NCBI GenBank assembly: GCA_938084555.1
Contig: CALKFR010000022.1
Location: forward strand, 1 to 41,715
DNA: 41,715 bases
Direction of reading: 5' to 3'
Source of the DNA: an uncultured Flavobacteriaceae bacterium
Lineage (GTDB): Bacteria; Bacteroidota; Bacteroidia; Flavobacteriales; Flavobacteriaceae
Every line of letters starts with the position of its first letter. Position 1 is the first letter of the stretch. The position numbers were made by a program, and so were the translations under genes. Under the pieces are notes generated by a model that made no database searches, was not told where the DNA came from, and saw only the letters and a list, made by a program, of their open reading frames with translations. Shown here one piece after another: positions 1-9,071 of this stretch.

Positions 1-716
1 TCTGAAAATAAAGAAATGGTATAGTCTGCACATTCTAATGCTGTTGCATTCCCTAAAGGAGACATTTTATCTGCATAAGCTAAAAAACCTTCAAAACCTT
101 TTACACCGCTACCTGCAGTAGTGGGTGTTGGAGATTGAGAAATGGTCTTAACTCTTACCTTATGATCTCTACCAAAGAAATATCCAAAACTACGTGCTAT
201 ACTCTCTAAATAAGCTTTATTATCTGCCATGTCATTATAGTCTGGAAAAACACGTTGAGCTGCCATGTAGGTTAACGCTACAATACTACCCCACTCACTC
301 ATCGCCTCTTTATTATACAATACATTCATTACTTTGTGGAAAGACACCGCCGAAACGTCCCAACCTTTTGTGGTAAAATCATACTTAGGATCTGTATATA
401 GCTTTCCTTTTCTTACGTTTACAGACATGCCAATAGAATGCAAAACAAAATCAATTTTACCTCCTAAAATTTCCATGGATTTTTCAATTAGATTCTCTAG
501 ATCTTCCATAGAAGTTGCATCTGCAGGAATAATTTGAGAATCTGTTTTTGCAGCTAATTCTTTAATTGTTCCCATTCTCATGGCTATTGGCGCATTAGTT
601 AATACAAACTCTGCCCCTTCTTCGTGAGCTCTTTCTGCAGTTTTCCATGCAATAGAGTTTTCGTCTAATGCTCCAAAAATAATTCCCTTTTTTCCTTTTA
701 ATAAATTATAAGACAT
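1..716 (-). CDS. fabI: Enoyl-[acyl-carrier-protein] reductase (NADH), 3' end cut by window edge
   Basis: FabI reduces the trans-2 double bond of enoyl-ACP in the last step of each type II fatty acid elongation cycle. The first 238 codons are visible and the frame stays open to the window edge. The N-terminus shows the FabI form of the SDR nucleotide-binding motif, GALDENSIAW near residues 15-24. The active-site stretch PDYNDMADNKA carries the Tyr and Lys of the FabI Y-x6-K pair, followed by TISQSPTPTTAGSG, matching the substrate loop region. The ATG at 714-716 begins MSYNLLKGKKG, which fits family starts. A TATATTTG -7 box lies 30 nt upstream. The next gene on this strand, recN, ends at 832, so fabI is probably transcribed from its own promoter. 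Identity is seen from motifs; the reaction is family knowledge. Confidence 0.95.
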   Translation of the reverse strand, partial: MSYNLLKGKKGIIFGALDENSIAWKTAERAHEEGAEFVLTNAPIAMRMGTIKELAAKTDSQIIPADATSMEDLENLIEKSMEILGGKIDFVLHSIGMSVNVRKGKLYTDPKYDFTTKGWDVSAVSFHKVMNVLYNKEAMSEWGSIVALTYMAAQRVFPDYNDMADNKAYLESIARSFGYFFGRDHKVRVKTISQSPTPTTAGSGVKGFEGFLAYADKMSPLGNATALECADYTISLFS

Positions 717-746
717 CTCTTAAATTGTTTGTTTTTTAATTGTGGG

Positions 747-754
747 CAAATATA
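747..754 (-). promoter_or_regulatory. -7 promoter element for fabI
   Basis: On the minus strand this reads TATATTTG, an exact match to the Bacteroidota -7 consensus TAnnTTTG. It lies 30 nt before the fabI ATG. I see no clear -33 TTG at the expected distance. Confidence 0.6.
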
Positions 755-831
755 ATCGTTTAATTTTTACCTTTCTACTTTTTATATTCTATTTGAATAA
801 CTACTAATTTCAAAAAAATAAAAATCAACTA

Positions 832-2484
832 TTAATTAAGGAGCTCTCTTGCGTGGGTTAATGCACTGTCTGAAATATTTTTACCACTCAACATTTCTGC
901 AATTTCAACAATTCTTTCATCTTCAGACAATTGTTTTAAATTTGTAGTGATACTATTATTAACCTCTTCTTTATAAACCTTATAATGCTGATTGCCTTTG
1001 GCTGCAATTTGTGGGATATGTGTAATTGTGATTACTTGCATCTGCTTACTCATCTGAGACATAATATGAGCCATTTTATTGGAAATCTCTCCTGAGACAC
1101 CACTATCGATTTCATCAAAAATAATAGTTGGCAACTGGCTATTCTCAGATAAAATCTTTTTGATAGCCAACATTACTCGAGACAGCTCACCGCCAGAAGC
1201 CACTTTTTTTAGCTCTCCATATTGCCCTCCTTTATTAGCAGAAAACAAAAATTCTAAACTGTCTTTTCCGTTCTTGTAGTAATTTTCTGATAGTGTATTT
1301 TTTATCTGAAAACGCGCGTGAGGCATTCCTAAATCTGCTAATATATCTGCTAACTGTTTTGATAATTTTAAAATGATTTTACTTCTAGCATCTGAAATTT
1401 TTAAAGCTACTGCATCTAAATTATTAGCTATTTTATTTACAATAGTTTCTTGGTCCAGTAAACTTTGTTCGGCATTTTCTACTGTATTAACTTTTTTAAA
1501 CAACTCTGATTGGATAGTTAATAACTCTGAAATTGAATTGACGTAGTGTTTTTTTTGTAGGTTATAAATCAATTGCAAACGATCATTTAATTGATCTGCT
1601 TCAGTTGGATTAAAATCTACGGTTTCATAGGCCGTTTCAATTTCTCTAATAATATCATCTGATTCAATTTTAACACTCGAAATTCTGTCTAAAAGTTCTT
1701 GATATTCTGCAGCATAGGAGGCTATTTTGGATAGTTTTTGCTCTAATGAATACAAAAGATTTTGAATTCCAATATTCTCATCAGTTGTTAATTGGAGGGC
1801 TTCTGATAAATTTTGTTGAATCTCTTCTACATTATTTATTTTATCTAACTTCTCCTCCAGCAACTCTTGTTCATCTTCAACTAGTTTGGCTTCCAATAGT
1901 TCTTTGTATAAATGAGCATTATAATCGTATTGAAGAAGAGCATCTCTTTGAGCCTGTTGAATTTCTTTTAGTTTCTTTTTTTCTTTGGTATAACTTGCTA
2001 ATCTACTCTTGTATGAGCTTAACCTACTTTCATTATTAGCAACAGCATCCAATAACTGAAATTGAAACTGTTGATCAGAAACTTGAAGCGTTTGATGTTG
2101 TGAGTGAATGTCTATAAGTCTTCCCCGTAGAGTTGTTAAAACCAAAAGAGTTACGGGAGTGTCATTTACAAAAGCTCTTGATTTTCCTGAAGGAAGAATT
2201 TCTCTTCTTAAAATAGTATTAGGCTCATAATCTATATCTTCTGTTTCAAAAAATTCTTGTAAATTGTAGTTTTTAATAGATAAAACAACTTCCACAACAC
2301 ACTTTTTGTGGGTATTTTTTAAAGTAGAGGAATCTGCTCTATTCCCTAAAACTAACCCAAGCGCACCTAATAAAATTGATTTACCAGCTCCTGTTTCTCC
2401 AGTAATTATGGAAAGTCCTGAAGAAAAATCAATGTGTAGCTCATTGATTAATGCGTAATTTTTTATAGTGATTGATGCTAACAA
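832..2484 (-). CDS. recN: DNA repair protein RecN
   Basis: RecN is an SMC-like ATPase that acts at double-strand breaks during recombinational repair. The 550-residue protein has the family length. The Walker A motif GETGAGKS is at residues 29-36. A long coiled-coil region fills the middle. The ABC signature VASGGELSRVML begins near residue 428 and Walker B TIIFDEIDSG follows near 453. No ATG is available near the conserved N-terminus, so the start is TTG at 2482-2484, with AAGG a few bases before it; the next in-frame Met is hundreds of residues in. It begins 29 nt after the penicillin-acylase gene stop, so the two are likely cotranscribed. Confidence 0.95.
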   Translation of the reverse strand: MLASITIKNYALINELHIDFSSGLSIITGETGAGKSILLGALGLVLGNRADSSTLKNTHKKCVVEVVLSIKNYNLQEFFETEDIDYEPNTILRREILPSGKSRAFVNDTPVTLLVLTTLRGRLIDIHSQHQTLQVSDQQFQFQLLDAVANNESRLSSYKSRLASYTKEKKKLKEIQQAQRDALLQYDYNAHLYKELLEAKLVEDEQELLEEKLDKINNVEEIQQNLSEALQLTTDENIGIQNLLYSLEQKLSKIASYAAEYQELLDRISSVKIESDDIIREIETAYETVDFNPTEADQLNDRLQLIYNLQKKHYVNSISELLTIQSELFKKVNTVENAEQSLLDQETIVNKIANNLDAVALKISDARSKIILKLSKQLADILADLGMPHARFQIKNTLSENYYKNGKDSLEFLFSANKGGQYGELKKVASGGELSRVMLAIKKILSENSQLPTIIFDEIDSGVSGEISNKMAHIMSQMSKQMQVITITHIPQIAAKGNQHYKVYKEEVNNSITTNLKQLSEDERIVEIAEMLSGKNISDSALTHARELLN

Positions 2485-2513
2485 ATACCTTAAGTTTTGA
2501 GCATTAAATGTAA

Positions 2514-4931
2514 TTAATTTTTCGGATAATAAACCTCTTTGCTGTGAAGATTTGCATTGATTTTTTGTTTGCTATAATACAATTCAAAAAACCTATCATT
2601 TGCCCAATTTTCATATAAATTTCTATAAAAAATACTATTTGGATCTCCAGATTGCCCTGGAGAATTAGTAGCTTTAGAGTTATCCCAATCTTTTGTGTCT
2701 ATGACAACTCTGAAGCTTGCACCAGAAGACTGACTTAAATTTGAGCTTGCTGAACCAGGGGTATAAGCATTACCTCCTTTTGGATAAGTTTTAAAGCTTA
2801 CCATATTGTAAAGTGAATCGTTAACAATATGTTGAAGAGGATGTTTTATTTTGATGTGTTTGTAGTCTTCTTGCCCGTAAACCCATTTACTTGTCTCAGT
2901 TCCTAACTTAGATTTTAGCTCATTTATAGAAATTACAAATGTATTTATAAGGAACTCATCACGTTCCTTAACAGCTAACTTGTTAATATTATCTATGATT
3001 TTGAACAATTGAATTTTCAACATTCCCTTTACATTATCTGGTACATATTTCTTATGAAATTCTCTAATGATAGTTCGTTCCCAATTCACATAAATAGTAG
3101 CTTCTACTGAGGTTGTTGCAAGTTTATTATCCCAAGTTAAAAGCTTATCAAAATAATTTTTATGGGTGGAATCTAATTGACTATGATCTATCATTTTAAT
3201 CAACTGCTCTGAGGGTAATGAATGATAATCTATTTGTAAATCTATCATGTCTTGCATCGTAAATTTATGACTTGAATCCTTTGAAAGCACACTATTTACT
3301 CTATCTCCTCTATAAGGATCTGACCATGAAAAACCAATGGCATTCCAATGCTCATAGGAGGCTGGTGTAACATTTTGATTGGCAGAGGCGAAAAAACCAC
3401 TAGATGGGTTTACAACATTAGGCTTTTCTTTAATAGGAAGATATCCATCCCATTCATAACTTCCATCACCTAGAACAGGAACTAGTCCACTGTGAGTATT
3501 TCGAATTGGAGCTATTCCAACTGCCTGCCATCCAATAGTACCATCTTTATCTGCCCAAACCATATTCTCTCCAGGGATATGACTGTAACTACAAGCTTCT
3601 CTAAATTCTTCCCAAGATTGAGATTGATTCATCCGTAAAGAAGCCAAATAGGGAGACCCTCCTATTTCTAACCAACCGCATTTTACAGCATAGGCTCTAT
3701 TTCTCTTTTTATCTACAAAAGTAACAGGGCCATGAATAGAGTATTGCAATACAACTTCATGATTACCCATCCCTTTAACTGGAATCGATTCATTAATTTC
3801 TTTAAATGTTAACCATTCTCCTTTGTGCCAATATTGTTTTGGGTTTTCAGGATTTAACTCATACACATATAGATCTTCGGCGTCTGTTCTAAAAACCGTT
3901 AACCCCCAGGCACCAAAACCATTATGACCAATTGAAATTCCTGGAATTTCTGGTTCTCCTCCCCCTATTACATTCCAACCTGGTGCTACCAAATGCGTAA
4001 TATATCTAAGTGAGGGGGCTACAATACTTCTATGTGGATCATTTGCTAAAATAGGTGATCCATTGGATGATTTATTACCTGAAATTGCCCAATTATTACT
4101 ACCTATACTAAATACATCTTCAAGATCTTCAACCTTCTTTGAAAATGAAGAAGCAAGAGCACCTTTTTTCTGATACTGCTCTTGTATATACTCTTTTTTA
4201 AATTTCACAGGAGTTCTATAAGCGTTATACAACCCTAAAATATCTTGGTCTAAATCTTCTTTTTTAATTTTTTTATCAAGTTTTAAAGAAGGATTTTTAG
4301 GATGAAGCCATAACAATTCTTTTACTTTATCTTCGCCAATTCTAGAAACTGCTCTTCCAATATTTAACTCTTGATCAATATTACCCAACAATCCTTGATG
4401 TCTTGATATCACAACTTCAGGTGTCCAAAATTCTGGCTGTATGTCTAACAATTCAAATTCTATCGGAAGCTTTTCGGGGTGATTTTTCATCTCTTGTATG
4501 TAGGCATTTACTCCCTCTGTGTAGGCTGTAATAATTTCATATCCATCTTCGTGATAATAATTTAATTCCTCTTTTATATCTCCTCTAAACTTAAAAAGTC
4601 TTGTACCTATATCTCTTTTCAATTCCGTTTCACCAAAAATTTCTGCAACAGTACCTGTGGCCTGTCTTCTCCATACTTCAAATTGAAAAAGTCTGTCTTT
4701 TGCGGCTAAATAGCCTTGCATAAAAAAAAGATCTTGTTGGTTTTTAGCATAGATATGATTGATACCGTGTTTATCTCTTAATACCTCTACATCATCATTT
4801 AAATCAAGTTGATTTTTTGGGGTACATGAGATAAAAAAAATAAAGAATATTAATGTTGAACATAAACGAATAGGGTTCTTTCCAAAAAAAGCTTTTTTGT
4901 TTAAAAGACTGAAAAAAAAAGTAAAACTCAT
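2514..4931 (-). CDS. Penicillin acylase family lipoprotein (Ntn hydrolase)
   Basis: This family consists of self-processing N-terminal-nucleophile amidases that cleave acyl groups from penicillin G, N-acyl-homoserine lactones or other acylated amines; the substrate here is unknown. The 805-residue precursor starts with a hydrophobic segment ending in FFISC, so Cys36 is a probable lipidation site and the enzyme probably sits in the periplasm facing a membrane. An alpha-chain part with VEVLRDKHGINHIYAKN is followed by a spacer and then IGSNNWAISG, where Ser278 would become the nucleophile after cleavage at Gly277. ILANDPH and a long beta-chain region follow. It lies between porD and recN on the same strand, 178 nt after porD, with no obvious functional link to either. 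The ATG at 4929-4931 places the signal sequence correctly. Confidence 0.9.
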   Translation of the reverse strand: MSFTFFFSLLNKKAFFGKNPIRLCSTLIFFIFFISCTPKNQLDLNDDVEVLRDKHGINHIYAKNQQDLFFMQGYLAAKDRLFQFEVWRRQATGTVAEIFGETELKRDIGTRLFKFRGDIKEELNYYHEDGYEIITAYTEGVNAYIQEMKNHPEKLPIEFELLDIQPEFWTPEVVISRHQGLLGNIDQELNIGRAVSRIGEDKVKELLWLHPKNPSLKLDKKIKKEDLDQDILGLYNAYRTPVKFKKEYIQEQYQKKGALASSFSKKVEDLEDVFSIGSNNWAISGNKSSNGSPILANDPHRSIVAPSLRYITHLVAPGWNVIGGGEPEIPGISIGHNGFGAWGLTVFRTDAEDLYVYELNPENPKQYWHKGEWLTFKEINESIPVKGMGNHEVVLQYSIHGPVTFVDKKRNRAYAVKCGWLEIGGSPYLASLRMNQSQSWEEFREACSYSHIPGENMVWADKDGTIGWQAVGIAPIRNTHSGLVPVLGDGSYEWDGYLPIKEKPNVVNPSSGFFASANQNVTPASYEHWNAIGFSWSDPYRGDRVNSVLSKDSSHKFTMQDMIDLQIDYHSLPSEQLIKMIDHSQLDSTHKNYFDKLLTWDNKLATTSVEATIYVNWERTIIREFHKKYVPDNVKGMLKIQLFKIIDNINKLAVKERDEFLINTFVISINELKSKLGTETSKWVYGQEDYKHIKIKHPLQHIVNDSLYNMVSFKTYPKGGNAYTPGSASSNLSQSSGASFRVVIDTKDWDNSKATNSPGQSGDPNSIFYRNLYENWANDRFFELYYSKQKINANLHSKEVYYPKN

Positions 4932-5109
4932 AAGTGACTAAATTTCATTGAAGATAATTATAATATCATGAACATAAAAATAATATCACAGATAGAAAAA
5001 AGACGATATGATATGGAAATACTACTTAGGAAGATAAAGAAACACTTAAGTTTATATATTAAAATTTGTGTGGATCTTCATTAGAAGTAGAAATAATAAT
5101 TTTTAAGGG
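4932..5109. other. Intergenic gap between porD and the acylase gene
   Basis: This 178-nt AT-rich gap contains no TAnnTTTG match that I can see for the acylase gene and no hairpin terminator. A 38-codon plus-strand frame (4968-5084) exists but has no supporting evidence. The acylase gene may be read from the bamD promoter or from an unrecognised promoter here. Confidence 0.4.
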
Positions 5110-5997
5110 CTAATTAATTTTTCGCCATTTAGAACTATTATTTGGAGATATTTTCTGAAGTACTACTAGAAGACGTTGTTTACTTCTAGTGTTAGGTCCA
5201 TCTGAATAAAGATTTACAATTTCATCTGATTTAGCATCAAAAAATAGTCTTAACAAAGGATTTCCAATAACTTTGTTAAACAATCTATCTAAAGAAATAA
5301 TTGAATTCTCAATAGCTCCTTTACCTTTAATTTTATTTTCTGCTAATTCATCAAATCCTTTTCTATGATAATTATACATTGTAGTCCTAAATAGTTTTAA
5401 GCCTGGAGACAATAAATTATCTATAATTTGAAACCTGTTTTGAACACCAACTAGATTAGACCATGCTGATAGACCACTTTGCTGTGCTTGAAGCGTAACG
5501 TTTTCTGCTTCCTTTAAGTAAGGATCTCCTCCATTGATGGCAAAGGTATCTGCATCTACTCCTAAAATTAGGTATACATAAAATGTAATTGTAGATATTA
5601 AATTAGAATCAAATCTAGTTGGATTGTATATGAATTGATCAAATTCATTGTACCTAAAATTAAAGTCATTATCTCTAATATTCAAAATAGGAGTTTCATA
5701 AGATGTTCCATAGACTGGTCTTGTAGACTGAATCTGTATAGAACCCTCAAATGTATTATTATCTCTTTTTGTAATAATAATATTCATGGCGCAATTAATT
5801 CTTTCTTGAACTTTTACAGTTTTATCTGTCCATTTTTTTTGATTTACAAATTCTGAAATAGAGGTTTCTAAAGTTGAAAACACTTGTCTATTAGAACCAG
5901 CTATTTGATCAAAATTTATAGAAACCTTACAATTTAACTCTTGTGAAGAAATTGTTAATGAGAATAAAAAAATAAAAAATATGAGAATACTACGCAT
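5110..5997 (-). CDS. porD: Type IX secretion protein PorD (DUF4835 family)
   Basis: PorD-family proteins are periplasmic or envelope proteins of Bacteroidota linked to the type IX secretion system, which exports cargo with C-terminal sorting domains. The 295-residue product has a signal peptide (residues 1 to about 18, ending near SLTISSQ). The mature part starts ELNCKVSINFDQIAGSN and contains FYVYLILGVDADTFA and GGDPYLKEAENV, which I recognise as the DUF4835 pattern. The order bamD, rpoZ, coaBC, porD is conserved in flavobacteria and supports the call. The ATG overlaps the end of coaBC by 8 nt, showing translational coupling. The exact role in secretion is family knowledge, not visible here. 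Confidence 0.85.
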   Translation of the reverse strand: MRSILIFFIFLFSLTISSQELNCKVSINFDQIAGSNRQVFSTLETSISEFVNQKKWTDKTVKVQERINCAMNIIITKRDNNTFEGSIQIQSTRPVYGTSYETPILNIRDNDFNFRYNEFDQFIYNPTRFDSNLISTITFYVYLILGVDADTFAINGGDPYLKEAENVTLQAQQSGLSAWSNLVGVQNRFQIIDNLLSPGLKLFRTTMYNYHRKGFDELAENKIKGKGAIENSIISLDRLFNKVIGNPLLRLFFDAKSDEIVNLYSDGPNTRSKQRLLVVLQKISPNNSSKWRKIN

Positions 5998-7201
5998 CTA
6001 TTTTTTTTAATATTTCGTTCATTATATCTATGGCAACATCTGATTTAGATTTCATCTCAAAGGGAATGTGATGTTCATCTTTATCTATAAATGTAACTTT
6101 ATTAGTACTTCCAGAAAACCCTGCTCCTTTATCATTCAGTGAATTTAAAACAATGGCATCTAAATTCTTTTGTTTTAATTTAGTTAATGCATTAACCAAC
6201 TCATTGCTTGTCTCTAAAGCAAACCCTACTAAAAATTGTTCTTTTTTAATAACTCCTAAAGAAGCTAATATATCTTTAGTGGGTTCTAATACAATATCTA
6301 ACGCACTCTCTTTCTTTTTTATTTTCTCAGTAGCCATATTTTTTGGTCTAAAATCTGCAACAGCTGCAGACAAAATAGCAATGGATACCTCAGGAAAATA
6401 ATGATGACAAGCCTTGTACATTTCCTCAGCACTAACAACATCTATTCTATGAATGGAGGCTTGATTAGCAATTTCGTTACTTGGACCAGACACAAGATAT
6501 ACTTTGGCTCCTAAATTTGCAGCTGCCTTAGCTATTTCAAAACCCATTTTTCCAGAAGAATGGTTTCCAATAAAGCGAACAGGATCTATAGATTCGTGGG
6601 TAGGACCAGCGGTAATCAAAACTTTTTTCCCATGTAAAGGCAGGCTCGATAAAATATCATTTTCCATAAAAGATACAATATCTTCTGGCTCTGCTAGTCT
6701 TCCCTCTCCAACTAATCCACTGGCTAATTCTCCTTTTGTTGCAGGAATTAATTTATTTCCAAAAGTTTGAAGTTTTTCTAAATTAGTTATCGTTGAAGGA
6801 TGAATATACATATCTAAATCCATTGCTGGTGCAAAATAAACCGGACATTTTGCAGATAAATAGGTAGCTATTAGTAGATTATCACAAATACCATTTGTCA
6901 TCTTAGTCAATGTATTTGCAGTTGCTGGTGCTATAAGCATATAGTCTGCCCAAAGCCCTAAATCTACATGATTATTCCATAATTCATTTTCTTCTTCCTT
7001 TTCATAAAAGGTTGAATGAACTGGATTTTTAGAAAGTGTAGATAAGGTAAGTGGTGTGATGAAATCTTTTGAGGCAGGCGTCATAATAACTTGAACTTCT
7101 GCCCCAGATTTTATAAATAAACGAACCAAATTGGCTGTTTTGTATGCGGCAATACCGGCACTTATGCCTAAAAGAATTTTTTTGCCGCTTAGAATAGACA
7201 T
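5990..7201 (-). CDS. coaBC: Bifunctional phosphopantothenoylcysteine decarboxylase / phosphopantothenate-cysteine ligase
   Basis: CoaBC carries out two steps of coenzyme A synthesis: it joins cysteine to 4'-phosphopantothenate and decarboxylates the product. The 403-residue length is that of the fused enzyme. The N-terminal flavin decarboxylase (CoaC) begins [15 protein letters not shown] and contains [19 protein letters not shown] with the catalytic His. The CoaB ligase domain starts near residue 190 with [18 protein letters not shown] and [11 protein letters not shown]. The ATG overlaps the rpoZ stop as TAATG, and the 3' end overlaps porD by 8 nt, so the gene is the middle of a tightly coupled operon. 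Confidence 0.95.
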   Translation of the reverse strand: MSILSGKKILLGISAGIAAYKTANLVRLFIKSGAEVQVIMTPASKDFITPLTLSTLSKNPVHSTFYEKEEENELWNNHVDLGLWADYMLIAPATANTLTKMTNGICDNLLIATYLSAKCPVYFAPAMDLDMYIHPSTITNLEKLQTFGNKLIPATKGELASGLVGEGRLAEPEDIVSFMENDILSSLPLHGKKVLITAGPTHESIDPVRFIGNHSSGKMGFEIAKAAANLGAKVYLVSGPSNEIANQASIHRIDVVSAEEMYKACHHYFPEVSIAILSAAVADFRPKNMATEKIKKKESALDIVLEPTKDILASLGVIKKEQFLVGFALETSNELVNALTKLKQKNLDAIVLNSLNDKGAGFSGSTNKVTFIDKDEHHIPFEMKSKSDVAIDIMNEILKKIDA

Positions 7202-7521
7202 TATTCAGTCTCTGGAGTTCTATGATATACTTTATCATTTAACCATTCCTCAACAGCAATTGCTGTAGGTTTGGGTAACTTTTCATAAAACTTAGAAACT
7301 TCAATTTGTTCTTTGTTTTCGAAAACTTCTTCTAAACTATCGTTGAAAGTAGCAAACTCCTCCAATTTTTCAACTAACTCTGTTTTTAAATCAGTATTGA
7401 TTTGAACTGCTCTTTTAGAGATAATTGAGATTGCCTCATAGATATTCTCTGTTTTAGATTCTACAACATTCTTGTCATAGGTTACCGTGGTTACAGGAGC
7501 TTTTGTTTCTTTATAATTCAT
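7201..7521 (-). CDS. rpoZ: DNA-directed RNA polymerase omega subunit
   Basis: Omega is a small RNA polymerase subunit that helps fold and hold beta-prime. The 106-residue product has the Bacteroidota form of the Rpb6/omega fold: NIYEAISIISKRAVQIN near residues 26-42, then an acidic segment and KPTAIAVEEWLNDKVYHR near the C-terminus. Similarity to E. coli omega is weak, so the call relies on this pattern and on position between bamD and coaBC, which is conserved in flavobacteria. The start is 2 nt after the bamD stop and the TAA overlaps the coaBC ATG by one base. Confidence 0.85.
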   Translation of the reverse strand: MNYKETKAPVTTVTYDKNVVESKTENIYEAISIISKRAVQINTDLKTELVEKLEEFATFNDSLEEVFENKEQIEVSKFYEKLPKPTAIAVEEWLNDKVYHRTPETE

Positions 7522-7523
7522 AA

Positions 7524-8345
7524 TTAACTCTTTAATAACTGTTTTTGTTCGTTTTTTATCTCTAAAATTAACTCATCTGAATCTTTCAAAAATTTTGACT
7601 CAGGGAAGTTTCTTACTAATTTATCGTAGGCTGCAATTGCGTCCTTGATTCTGTTTAATTTTTTTCTTTCGGTGCTAACAACAGCCAAATCATGGTAGGC
7701 TTTAAACCTCAGATATAAAGCTTCTTCTTTTAACTTAGTTCCTAAGAAATCATTGATTAGGTTATCAAAAGCTACAATAGCAGATTTATAATTTCTAAAA
7801 TCTGTTTGAGCTGTTTTGTAGTAGGTTTTCCCTATTTCAAAGGCTTTCTTCTCCAACTTAAATTTAAGCTCTTTATAATGAAGATTGGCTTCATCTAATC
7901 TTTCAGAATCTGGATATTCATCTATAAACATTTGAAAAGCTACTAAAGCTTTATTTGTGTCTAATTGATCTAAACTGTATAAGGGTGAAGCTAACTTATA
8001 ACTGTATGCAGACAAAAAAGCAGCTTCTTCTTTTTTTGAACTGTTGGGGTGATTTTTTGTAAATCTATCAAAATAATATGCAGCTGTTGAATAATTTTTT
8101 TCATTAAAATTTGATTGTGCTACCATAAATTGAATTCGTTCCATCTGAGGTTTTCCTCTGTAAGAAGGTATTATTAATTCAAATAATCTTAAAGCTTTAC
8201 TAAATTCTTTAGCTTCATATTTTTTCACAGCCAACTTATATCTTTCCGACATTGTCCCTTTTCCTGCAACACGCTGGTACTCTCCACATGAATTCAATAG
8301 TAGAGATAAAGAAAAAATTAGTGCTAAAATTTTAATTTTTTGCAT
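7524..8345 (-). CDS. bamD: Outer-membrane assembly lipoprotein BamD
   Basis: BamD is the essential lipoprotein partner of BamA in folding beta-barrel proteins into the outer membrane. The 273-residue precursor has a signal peptide ending LLLNSC, so Cys20 is lipidated. The mature chain is made of TPR-like helical repeats, with recognisable units such as ALRLFELIIPSYRGKPQME, YYFDRFTKNHPNSSKKEEA and AFQMFIDEYPDSERLDEA. This is the first gene of the run bamD-rpoZ-coaBC-porD. Its ATG is only 4 nt after a TATTTTTG -7 box, so its mRNA may have almost no leader. Confidence 0.9.
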   Translation of the reverse strand: MQKIKILALIFSLSLLLNSCGEYQRVAGKGTMSERYKLAVKKYEAKEFSKALRLFELIIPSYRGKPQMERIQFMVAQSNFNEKNYSTAAYYFDRFTKNHPNSSKKEEAAFLSAYSYKLASPLYSLDQLDTNKALVAFQMFIDEYPDSERLDEANLHYKELKFKLEKKAFEIGKTYYKTAQTDFRNYKSAIVAFDNLINDFLGTKLKEEALYLRFKAYHDLAVVSTERKKLNRIKDAIAAYDKLVRNFPESKFLKDSDELILEIKNEQKQLLKS

Positions 8346-8349
8346 TTGG

Positions 8350-8357
8350 CAAAAATA
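8350..8357 (-). promoter_or_regulatory. -7 promoter element for the bamD operon
   Basis: The minus strand reads TATTTTTG, an exact TAnnTTTG match. Four bases (CCAA) separate it from the bamD ATG, which would put the transcription start at or next to the initiation codon. Confidence 0.65.
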
Positions 8358-8550
8358 AGGTTTTTAAATGGATTACTAAAACGCTTTTTTTATTTAAATC
8401 CTCAAAATTATGAGAATACTTCTGCTTGTTTATTGTTAAATAAATTATGACAATTAAACGTTTGTAATAGGAAAACATTTACATGTTTAAAACAATTACA
8501 ATTACGTACAAAAAAATTCAATAGGTTGTTAATCAATTATTAAAGATTTG

Positions 8551-9066
8551 TTAATTTGAGTCTGGCTCAGCCTGCGGTCCAATAAGCCTTTTTACATCAT
8601 TATCAAACAAGTATAAGCCTCCTTTATCGTCTCCAATTAGATTAATTTTATCCAAAATATTTCTAGCAAGTGCTTCTTCTTCAATCTGCTCAGAAACATA
8701 CCATTGTAAAAAATTGTGAGTTGCATAATCTTTTTGCTTGAGCGTAATGTCTACCAAATCATTAATAGATTTAGAAACTTTTACTTCGTGCTCAAATAGA
8801 TTTTCAAACATTTCTTTAAAAGAACCAAATTCAGTTGGTGGTGCATCTAACACAGATACTTTTGCATGCCCACCACGTTCATTAATAAATTTAATAAGTT
8901 TTAACATATGTTCTCTTTCTTCATCTGAGTGCGCATACATAAAAGTTGCCACTCCTTCAAAACCAAGAGTTTCTGCCCATGAGGCCATGGCTAGATATAC
9001 TTGAGAGGATGCAGCTTCAACAGTAACTTGCTTGTTTAAAGCATCTTCAATAATTTTTGATAACAT
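8551..9066 (-). CDS. Ferritin
   Basis: Ferritin oxidises Fe(II) and stores it as a mineral inside a 24-subunit shell in the cytoplasm. The 171-residue protein has the normal bacterial ferritin length. Ferroxidase ligands are visible in order: Glu in the first helix (EAASSQVYLAMASWAE), the EEREH motif near residue 50, Glu in the FEHEVKVSKS helix, and the Glu pairs of VSEQIEEEA near residue 130. The ATG is 5 nt after the dapA stop, so the two genes are cotranscribed with dapA first. A dapA-ferritin pairing has no clear metabolic sense. No strong terminator follows. Confidence 0.95.
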   Translation of the reverse strand: MLSKIIEDALNKQVTVEAASSQVYLAMASWAETLGFEGVATFMYAHSDEEREHMLKLIKFINERGGHAKVSVLDAPPTEFGSFKEMFENLFEHEVKVSKSINDLVDITLKQKDYATHNFLQWYVSEQIEEEALARNILDKINLIGDDKGGLYLFDNDVKRLIGPQAEPDSN

Positions 9067-9071
9067 AATTT

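Noticed and set aside
1746..2039. 97-codon plus-strand frame inside recN
   Set aside because: It lies wholly opposite the conserved coiled-coil region of recN and has no independent support; other such antisense frames were dropped for the same reason.
4968..5084. 38-codon plus-strand frame in the porD-acylase gap
   Set aside because: No promoter, no ribosome-binding site and no recognisable motif; Lys/Ile-rich composition is what AT-rich spacer gives by chance.
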